Shown here piece by piece: positions 58,680-64,000 of a DNA stretch of 64,000 nt. Origin of the DNA: JBNAGF01 sp049801055. GTDB lineage: Bacteria > Pseudomonadota > Alphaproteobacteria > Rhodobacterales > Rhodobacteraceae. Location of the stretch: positions 57,460 to 121,459 of the forward strand of contig NZ_JBNAGF010000015.1 in assembly GCF_049801055.1 (NCBI RefSeq), given 5' to 3'. Both the position numbers and the translations under genes were made by a program. The notes below the pieces were generated by a model. It made no database searches and was not told the DNA's origin. It worked only from the letters and a program-made list of their open reading frames with translations. Each line of letters opens with the position of its first letter. The stretch's first letter is position 1.

Positions 58680-59129
58680 ATGAAACGACGCACATTTTTG
58701 ATGACAGGCGCAGCAGCCACCCTGGCGTTCCCAGTTGTCGCTGACACGGCACCCCTTCTGAAGGTGCTCAAAACGCCCACCTGTGGATGCTGCGCCGCCT
58801 GGGTGGATCATGTCCGGCAAGCGGGGTTCGCGGTCGAGGCGCAGGACGTCGATCAGGATCAACTTTGGGCGTTCAAAGACCGGCTGCAAATCGCACCAGA
58901 GCTTGCTGGATGCCATACGGCGGTCGTGGGCGACTATTTCGTCGAGGGCCACGTGCCTGCCGCTGACATCAAGCGGCTGCTGGCAGAGCAACCGATGGCG
59001 CGCGGGTTGACGGTTCCCGGCATGCCGATGAGTTCGCCCGGCATGGGCGGTCCCGGGGCAGGTGACACTTTTGATACCTTGCTTGTCGGCTCCGACGGGG
59101 TGACCTCCGTCTTCGCCAGCCACAGCTGA
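58680..59129 (+). CDS. DUF411 metal-binding periplasmic protein (second copy)
   Basis: 149 residues with an RR-containing signal peptide (MKRRTFLMTGAAATLAF) and the DUF411 core TPTCGCCAAWVDHV, AGCHTAVVGDYFVEGHVPAADI and VPGMPMSSPGMGGPG. The PGMPMSSPGMGG stretch is richer in Met than in the copy at 23402, fitting the copper context. It follows the CDF gene by 11 bases. Confidence 0.9.
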   Translation: MKRRTFLMTGAAATLAFPVVADTAPLLKVLKTPTCGCCAAWVDHVRQAGFAVEAQDVDQDQLWAFKDRLQIAPELAGCHTAVVGDYFVEGHVPAADIKRLLAEQPMARGLTVPGMPMSSPGMGGPGAGDTFDTLLVGSDGVTSVFASHS

Positions 59130-59134
59130 TCGGG

Positions 59135-59749
59135 TCATGGGGGCAGGTGATAAATCCCGCGGGTCGGGTTTGTGACCCGCCCGTCCTGCACGAGCTTTCG
59201 CAGCGCCCTGTAGGTCGCCTCATGGCTTAGCTGTAACCGGGCGGCGAACTCGATCACGGAGCCGTCGAGCAGGCCCGCGACCAACCCCGCCATGACCCGG
59301 TCCTCTGCGCGCTGAATGCCGACGATCTCGAGCATCTGTCGTTGCGCCTGTATCTGTTGAGCTGCACGGCGGCCATAGGTGCGCGCAAACTCCGGCTCCG
59401 CAAAGGCGGCCAAGACGGCAGCCTTGTCGATCCGGATCAGCGCTCCGACCTCAACACAGACCGCATCGCAATGATAGACCTCTGAAAACACCGAAGCTTC
59501 GGCAAAGCTTGTCCCGGCTTGGGCACGGTGAATGATGAACCGCTCGCCATTTGGGCCGACCCTTTCGAGATGCACGCGCCCGGTTTGCACGACATAGAGA
59601 CCGTGGGTGGGGTCACCTTGATGAAACACCACATCGCCAATCGCGCCGGAAACTGGGCGCAGGGCTGAGCTCGGGATAAGATCATAGGGATTTGGCAACA
59701 TATGATTGAAATCATATTGCGATGCGCCCGCCCCTGCTAGCGTAAACAT
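59135..59749 (-). CDS. Crp/Fnr-family transcriptional regulator
   Basis: 204 residues from ATG 59749 (GGGGTGG upstream); the open frame goes on to 60397 but is antisense to the next gene there. Cyclic-nucleotide-binding-like fold with GDVVFHQGDPTHGLYVVQTG and GTSFAEASVFSEVYHCDAV, then a helical and winged HTH domain (LQLSHEATYRALRKLVQDG). No N-terminal iron-sulfur Cys cluster as in FNR was seen, so it is closer to CRP/DNR-like members. It is divergent from the His-rich gene at 59777. Confidence 0.88.
   Translation of the reverse strand: MFTLAGAGASQYDFNHMLPNPYDLIPSSALRPVSGAIGDVVFHQGDPTHGLYVVQTGRVHLERVGPNGERFIIHRAQAGTSFAEASVFSEVYHCDAVCVEVGALIRIDKAAVLAAFAEPEFARTYGRRAAQQIQAQRQMLEIVGIQRAEDRVMAGLVAGLLDGSVIEFAARLQLSHEATYRALRKLVQDGRVTNPTRGIYHLPP
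59700..59717. promoter_or_regulatory. FNR-like palindrome in the divergent Crp/Fnr region
   Basis: ATATGATT - GA - AATCATAT is a perfect 8+2+8 inverted repeat, containing TGAT-N4-ATCA of the FNR type. It lies within the first codons of the regulator and 60-77 bases before the start of the divergent gene, so it could activate that gene and repress the regulator. Confidence 0.55.
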
Positions 59750-59776
59750 GACACCACCCCATTGAAGGACCCGTCC

Positions 59777-60301
59777 ATGCGTCTCTTGCCCCTCCTCCTT
59801 GCCATAGTGATGGCCGCACCCGTGGCCGCGCAGCACGCTCATTCCGCGACTGGCCATGACATGGGTGCACCGCAGGAAACCGGGCAATCGGCCTTTGCCG
59901 CCCTGGCGGAAATCGTTGCGATCCTTCAAGCCGATCCCGAGACGGACTGGGAGCGGGTCGATATCGACGGATTGCGCCGCCATCTGGTCGATATGGACCT
60001 TCTGACCCAGGAGGCGGTGGTCACCCGCACCCTGCGGCCGGAAGGGGCCCGGTTCGAGATTCGGGGCACCACCCGTGTTCTCGAGGCCATCCGCGCCATG
60101 GTGCCCGCCCATGCGCCCTTTCTCGCGGCTGAATCCGGCTGGGACGTTGTGACAGAGGATCTCGAAGATGGGGTGGCGCTCAGTGTCGATGGCGATGCCG
60201 CGCAGATTCAGGGACTTGGCTTTTTTGGCCTGATGACCATCGGGGCGCATCACCAGGAGCATCACCTCATGATGGCAAAAGGCGCAGCCCCACACCATTA
60301 A
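59777..60301 (+). CDS. His-rich periplasmic hypothetical protein
   Basis: 174 residues from ATG 59777 (AAGGA upstream), with a signal peptide (cleavage near VAA-QH). The mature N-terminus is HAHSATGHDMGAP and the C-terminus GAHHQEHHLMMAKGAAPHH, both rich in His and Met. The middle is a helical/strand domain without known motif. I do not recognise the family; metal binding at both ends is likely. Confidence 0.7.
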   Translation: MRLLPLLLAIVMAAPVAAQHAHSATGHDMGAPQETGQSAFAALAEIVAILQADPETDWERVDIDGLRRHLVDMDLLTQEAVVTRTLRPEGARFEIRGTTRVLEAIRAMVPAHAPFLAAESGWDVVTEDLEDGVALSVDGDAAQIQGLGFFGLMTIGAHHQEHHLMMAKGAAPHH

Positions 60302-60367
60302 TGCGCCGACACGGCTTGTTTGTTGATCCGTAGAGAGGTGCACTGACAAAACGTTACATCTCGCGTG

Positions 60368-60398
60368 TTGACCTTCCAGCGCTGGAGACGCGCACACA
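60368..60398 (+). promoter_or_regulatory. CueR-type promoter before the orphan Rieske gene
   Basis: -35 TTGACC (60368-60373), 19-bp spacer beginning TTCCAGCGCTGGAG, -10 position CACACA (60393-60398), which is weak. The dyad CCTTCCAGCGCTGGAG is clear. It starts only about 10 bases before the Rieske start codon (60408), so the transcript may be nearly leaderless. Confidence 0.55.
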
Positions 60399-60407
60399 TG
60401 CCCGGTG

Positions 60408-60965
60408 ATGGAAGCGTCAGAGGATACCGCGCGCAGGGATTTCCTGTATTATGCAACGGCCGGGGCGGGGGTCGTGGCCGCAGGGGCTGCGCTCTGGCCA
60501 CTGGTGAACCAGATGAACCCCTCCGCCGATGTCCGCGCCTTGGCACAGATTACTGTTGATATTTCCGATCTCGCGCCCGGAACGCAATTGACCGTCAACT
60601 GGCGCGGAAAACCTGTCTTTATCCGTCATCGCACAGAGGCGGAGATCGCTCAGGCTCAGGCAGAGGCGGTCTCTGACCTGCCCGACAGCCAGGCGCGCAA
60701 CCCCAATCTGCCCGACGATGCACTGGCAAGCGATGAGAATCGCGCCATTGCGGGTCATGAGGCTTATCTGGTGATGATCGGTGTCTGTACCCATCTGGGC
60801 TGTGTCCCTCTGGGGGATGGGGCGGGGGATTTCGGGGGTTGGTTCTGCCCCTGTCATGGCTCGCATTACGATGCGGCCGGGCGCATTCGCAAAGGTCCGG
60901 CACCTGAAAACCTGCATATTCCGGACTTGTCGCTCTCAGAGGAGATGGTGCTGACTTTGGGCTGA
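60408..60965 (+). CDS. Orphan Rieske iron-sulfur protein (PetA paralogue)
   Basis: 185 residues from ATG 60408 (GTG 60405 is an alternative). Twin-arginine type N-terminus TARRDFLYYATAGAGVV then WPLVNQMNPSADV, as in alphaproteobacterial bc1 Rieske proteins, and the cluster motifs CTHLGC (Cys127, His129, Cys132) and CPCHGSH (Cys147, Cys149, His150). Cluster ligands are Cys127, His129, Cys147 and His150, with the Cys132-Cys149 disulfide. No cytochrome b or c1 genes follow, so it must pair with the chromosomal bc1 complex, presumably as a replacement subunit. Confidence 0.9.
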   Translation: MEASEDTARRDFLYYATAGAGVVAAGAALWPLVNQMNPSADVRALAQITVDISDLAPGTQLTVNWRGKPVFIRHRTEAEIAQAQAEAVSDLPDSQARNPNLPDDALASDENRAIAGHEAYLVMIGVCTHLGCVPLGDGAGDFGGWFCPCHGSHYDAAGRIRKGPAPENLHIPDLSLSEEMVLTLG

Positions 60966-61497
60966 CGCAGAGCGTCTCCTGGTCGATCCCATCGGGCCCG
61001 CCGCCGGGATCGGCGGCCAGGCTCTAGGGCGGAAACGCCCCGGAGCCAATCCTGTCTCCGCCCAGACGGGTGACGATCCTTCGGGCACCAGAACACGGAG
61101 ATCGCGGGCAGACCCGCGATCACGGGATCAACGGACAGGCGCGCCGCCGCGTTGCTCTGGCCCGCCTGGCGGGTTTTCCATGTTTTAGACCGCCTGACAT
61201 CCGGATGTCGGCGGAAACAGGGGCTCTGGTGCCGCTGGCGCGTCAGCCTCCACCGGAGAAATCCGGTGCCTCCCAGAGGCTTTGCCCCCGGGTCCCTCCC
61301 GATTTCTTCGCTCCGGCCCCCTGTGTCCCGCCGCCAACCGGCCGCAGGTCGGGCGCTGCCCTTCCCTGCTCTGCCCTTCGGAAGACGCGGGGGTCTTCCG
61401 AACGTCAGAGACAGCGATGGCCCCCGCCCAAGGCGGCAAAAGGGCCAGAGATGAAAAAACCCATGCCGCGTTCACCACGAAGGAAAGGAGCGAGACC
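60966..61497. other. Palindrome-rich intergenic region
   Basis: No gene can be supported in these 532 bases. There are several inverted repeats: GGCTC..GAGCC around GGGCG-GAAA-CGCCC (61020-61047), GATCGCGGG-CAGA-CCCGCGATC (61100-61121), CCCGC-CTG-GCGGG then TTTT (61161-61177) and GACATCCGGATGTC inside CCGCC..GGCGG (61191-61214). Candidate roles are transcription ends, a structured RNA or a site for plasmid partition, since a ParB-like gene follows. Confidence 0.5.
61161..61177 (+). terminator. Possible intrinsic terminator
   Basis: CCCGC - CTG - GCGGG followed by TTTT. Short but GC-rich stem; it could end transcription from the Rieske gene. Confidence 0.4.
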
Positions 61498-61920
61498 ATG
61501 GGCCTCGACCAATATGCCTATCGCAAAACGCCCGAGACCGGAGAGGAAGGCGACAGCCCCGCCTTCGTCTGGCGCAAGCATGCCAAGCTGCAGACATTCA
61601 TGGAACATCTCTACACCGCCCGCACCGGGTTGGACGCCTCCAACCTCAATTGCGGCGAGTTGCGCCTTGAAGCGGCGGATATCGACCGGCTGGAAACCGC
61701 TACCAAGGCAGGCACCTTGCCCGTCTGCGCAGGCGGTGGCTCCGCCTGTTCGCGCCTGAATTGGTCCCCCAGACCAATTCCGGGACGGCTCTCACTCTAT
61801 GGCCATCAGTTTCAGGACGAACAGGCCGAGGCTTACCGCACGCATGATCTCGCCTTCTGCGCTTGGGCGCGGGCCGAAATGCAGGCCGGATCGACAGTGA
61901 TCTATTCCTGCTGGTGGTAG
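61498..61920 (+). CDS. Small 'MGLDQYAY' hypothetical protein of Rhodobacteraceae plasmids
   Basis: 140 residues from ATG 61498 (AAGGAG 9 bases upstream). It begins MGLDQYAYRKTP and ends AEMQAGSTVIYSCWW, with WRKHAKLQTFMEHLY and LNCGELRLE, LYGHQFQDEQAEAYR in between. Families of this type are sometimes called phosphoglycerate kinase in databases without real basis; the function is unknown. Around residues 76-100 there is a Cys/Gly/Pro-rich stretch (PVCAGGGSACSRLNWSPRP) built on palindromic DNA, which looks like an insertion into the protein. Confidence 0.75.
   Translation: MGLDQYAYRKTPETGEEGDSPAFVWRKHAKLQTFMEHLYTARTGLDASNLNCGELRLEAADIDRLETATKAGTLPVCAGGGSACSRLNWSPRPIPGRLSLYGHQFQDEQAEAYRTHDLAFCAWARAEMQAGSTVIYSCWW
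61758..61780. repeat. Palindrome inside the coding sequence
   Basis: GAATTGGTC - CCCCA - GACCAATTC, perfect 9-bp arms, directly after a second small stem (GGCGG..CCGCC, 61733-61746). It keeps the reading frame open. Confidence 0.7.
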
Positions 61921-62021
61921 CGCCCGACCTCCCTGCCCTTCCGTCAACACCACGCCACCGTGCAGCGGTGCGCTACGCGCCGCTGGCCCCCTTCCCAATC
62001 CCATCACAGGAGACCCTGCCC

Positions 62022-63878
62022 ATGACCAAGCAAGACCCCCTCCCCACTGAGACCAGTGTGATCGAACAGGTGCCGCTCGACAGCCTTACGCTTTCGGACC
62101 TCAATCCGCGCAAAACCGTTTCCGAGGCGCATATCGACACGCTTGCGGCCAGTATCGCCCGCTTCGGCCTAATCCAGAATCTCGCAGGTCTGCGCCAACC
62201 CGATGGGCGCGTCGAGATCGTCGCGGGCGGATGCCGCCTGCGGGCACTGCAACAGATCGCGGCCAAGGCCGAAACACCGAGCCCCGCCACGGTCCCCGTG
62301 CGCCTCACCGAGGACCCGGAGGAAGCCGCCGTCTGGGCCAGTGCCGAAAACGCGGCGCGCGAAGCCCTGACCCCGGCGGACGAAATCCGCGCCTTCGGCG
62401 CGATGGCGGCCAAAGGGGCGAGCGTGGCGGATATCGCGCTGGCCTTCGCCGTGGGCGAGGCCCGCGTCTACCAGCGATTGGCGCTGGCCGCCCTGCCCCA
62501 ACCGGTGCTCGACGCCTTGGCGGCAGGCGAGATCACCCTAGGCGCGGCCAAGGCCTTCACCCTATCGCAGGACGCGGCCCTGACACAAAAGCTTCTGGAC
62601 CAGATCAAGGACCAGCCGATCTCGGAGGCGCAGTTGAAATCCGCCCTCAACCCCGATGCCGTCAGCAGCAGCGACCGGCGCGCGCGCTTCGTCGGTCAGG
62701 AGGCCTATGAAGCGGCTGGCGGCAGCCTCACCCGCGATCTCTTCTCGGATGCGGTCTATTTCGCCGATCCGGGTCTGCTCGACGATCTCTTTGCCAAGGC
62801 GCTCGAGGCCGAACGCACCGCATTGGTCGAGGAAGCAGGCTGGCTCTGGGCCGAGACCAAACCCGAGCCGTGGCTCAATTATTACGAGATCGACCAGGCC
62901 AAGCTGGCCCGGGTCTATCCTGTCGCGGGCGATCTGACCGAAGACGAGGCCGAAGACTACGATACACTGGCCGAGATGTGTGAGGCCGGGGTGCTCGACG
63001 CCACAGGGGAGGCCCGTCTCGCCGCGCTGCAAGCCATGCTCGACGGGGATTACACCGACGATCAGAAGGCAGTGTCTGGATGTTTTGTCGTTGTAAATCA
63101 ATCGGGTAGACCCGAGGTGACCGCAGGTCTGGTGCGCCCCGAGGACAAAACCGCTGCGATCGAAGCAGGGGTTCTGACAGCCCCGGCGCGCCCGGCCCCC
63201 GCGCCGAAATCGCCCTATTCGCAGAAACTGACCGCCGATATGCAGGCGATCCGGTTGGCGGCGGTACAGGCCGCGCTCTTGGCCAAACCCGAATTGGTCC
63301 TCGACCTTCTGGGGTTCGGTGTGTCCGAGGCGTCGGGCAGCTTCGAGACCGTCTTCGGTCTGCGGCTGGAGCGTCCAAGCAATGTGCCGAGTGTGGAGGA
63401 CGGGTTTGCCCGTGAGCCGCGTCTCGATCACGGGATCGGTGCGACGGCCTATTGGTCGGAGGGCACGCGGGTCGAGGACCTCACGGAGGCCTTCAACGCG
63501 TTTCGCGCGGAGGGAAAGAAGGCGCGGAACGCGCATATCACCGAGGCCATCGCCCGCAGCCTGCCCTATCAGGCGGGAGGGGACGCGTTTTTCGACCAGA
63601 TCGCGGCGGAGGCCGGGGCCGATATCCGCAAGCACTGGACCCCCACGGCGGAGAATTTCTTTGCGCGGGTGTCGGCAGACCATCTGACGGAATTGCTCTG
63701 CGCCTTCCTTGACTGCGATGCCCGTGACGCGCGGGTCATGGCCTTCGGCAAACTCAAGAAGGCGGAGAAAGCCGAAAAGATGGAGAAGCTGATCGCCGAT
63801 CCTGTCACGCAAAAACTCATGGGTCTGACCTCCGAGCAGAAAGAAAACCTGGCGGTCTGGGTCCCGGACTGCCTCTGA
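62022..63878 (+). CDS. ParB/RepB/Spo0J-family protein, large plasmid type
   Basis: 618 residues from ATG 62022 (CAGGAGA upstream). The N-terminal ParB nuclease-like domain has LNPRKTVSEAHIDTLAASIARFGLIQNLAG and the ENAAREALTPADEIRAF segment, followed by a KorB-like HTH (VADIALAFAVGEARVYQRLALAALP). The C-terminal two thirds (about 220-618) are a long acidic/helical part which I cannot assign. It may take part in plasmid partition, or be one of the ParB-like nucleases common on Rhodobacteraceae plasmids. No parA lies beside it here. Confidence 0.85.
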   Translation: MTKQDPLPTETSVIEQVPLDSLTLSDLNPRKTVSEAHIDTLAASIARFGLIQNLAGLRQPDGRVEIVAGGCRLRALQQIAAKAETPSPATVPVRLTEDPEEAAVWASAENAAREALTPADEIRAFGAMAAKGASVADIALAFAVGEARVYQRLALAALPQPVLDALAAGEITLGAAKAFTLSQDAALTQKLLDQIKDQPISEAQLKSALNPDAVSSSDRRARFVGQEAYEAAGGSLTRDLFSDAVYFADPGLLDDLFAKALEAERTALVEEAGWLWAETKPEPWLNYYEIDQAKLARVYPVAGDLTEDEAEDYDTLAEMCEAGVLDATGEARLAALQAMLDGDYTDDQKAVSGCFVVVNQSGRPEVTAGLVRPEDKTAAIEAGVLTAPARPAPAPKSPYSQKLTADMQAIRLAAVQAALLAKPELVLDLLGFGVSEASGSFETVFGLRLERPSNVPSVEDGFAREPRLDHGIGATAYWSEGTRVEDLTEAFNAFRAEGKKARNAHITEAIARSLPYQAGGDAFFDQIAAEAGADIRKHWTPTAENFFARVSADHLTELLCAFLDCDARDARVMAFGKLKKAEKAEKMEKLIADPVTQKLMGLTSEQKENLAVWVPDCL

Positions 63879-63905
63879 GCCTTCCTTCGTGGGAAGACCA
63901 CCTGG

Positions 63906-63931
63906 CCTCGCCGCGTGCGGGGTCCTTTTTT
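63906..63931 (+). terminator. Intrinsic terminator after the ParB-like gene
   Basis: CCTCGC - CGCGT - GCGGGG stem (one G-T pair), followed by TCC and a run of six T. The rest of the window (63932-64000) shows no gene. Confidence 0.65.
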
Positions 63932-64000
63932 GTCCGGGTGCGGGCGCAGGACTGGCAGGGGCTCAAAATTGTCCGGCGGCGGGGCAGAGGACAAGCCCCC

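Noticed and set aside
1..64000. CRISPR arrays, rRNA operons, integrase or intact IS transposase
   Set aside because: No spaced direct repeats, rRNA-like sequence or recombinase/transposase motifs were seen in any frame I read.

Overview
The window looks like part of a conjugative plasmid, or another mobile replicon, of a marine Rhodobacteraceae (Roseobacter-group) alphaproteobacterium. Three things point there: an accessory Rieske protein of the typical alphaproteobacterial cytochrome bc1 type, Rhodobacteraceae-style plasmid genes (a large ParB-like protein, a small 'MGLDQYAY' protein, a PIN/helix-turn-helix pair), and high-GC coding sequence with tightly overlapping operons. No rRNA, complete tRNA or CRISPR array was seen. 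This placement is inferred from sequence features alone.

Layout. (1) 1-9.4 kb, minus strand: a VirB-type type IV secretion operon, virB2-3-4, a small lipoprotein, two VirB5-like proteins (one with a lytic transglycosylase domain built into it), a small secreted protein, virB6-8-9 and the start of virB10, which runs off the left edge. (2) 9.4-14.2 kb: a secreted Cys-rich protein, a PIN/HTH toxin-antitoxin pair, a frameshifted small gene, an XRE regulator, and a PepSY / cytochrome b / membrane-anchored LuxR-type operon. (3) 14.3-32.8 kb: a divalent and soft metal island: merR with merT, merF and a GDCCVxC protein but no merA; a transglutaminase-like gene with a CDF exporter; a CadR/PbrR-like regulator; a long operon SCO-dsbB-dsbA-PCuAC-SCO-M23-DUF411-ZIP-lspA; cadA followed by dctQM; and two L,D-transpeptidases. 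lspA is split by a 1,498-bp element that has terminal inverted repeats and a CTAG target duplication. It carries a rhodanese and a DsbA/FrnE-like gene but no transposase. (4) 33-60.9 kb: a copper island: cusBAF, a His-rich protein, several Dsb-type thiol oxidoreductases including DsbD/ScsB, a glutaredoxin-MauE fusion, DUF305, cueR, copA, DUF2933, copZ, a copC-copD-multicopper oxidase operon with two cytochromes c and an L,D-transpeptidase, a CusRS-like two-component system, TVP38-CDF-DUF411, a Crp/Fnr regulator and an extra Rieske iron-sulfur protein. (5) 61-64 kb: palindrome-rich DNA, the 'MGLDQYAY' gene and a ParB-like gene.

How it fits together. Reading promoters by eye gives three layers of control. 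MerR-type promoters with a 19-bp spacer and CTNTAG-like dyads stand before merT, the transglutaminase-CDF operon, the SCO/dsb/ZIP operon, cadA and an L,D-transpeptidase. A second MerR type with the TTCCAG..CTGGAA dyad (CueR-like) stands before copA, copZ, TVP38-CDF-DUF411 and the orphan Rieske gene, and probably DUF305. A direct repeat TGTA-N6-TGTA, identical over 16 bp at two places 8 kb apart, stands before the cus and dsb genes, DUF2933, the copCD/oxidase operon and the response regulator gene itself. So metal stress appears to be coupled not only to efflux but also to periplasmic thiol repair, envelope (peptidoglycan) remodelling and replacement of a respiratory iron-sulfur subunit. That coupling is the most interesting system here. 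It is an inference from promoter patterns and gene content, not a demonstrated pathway.
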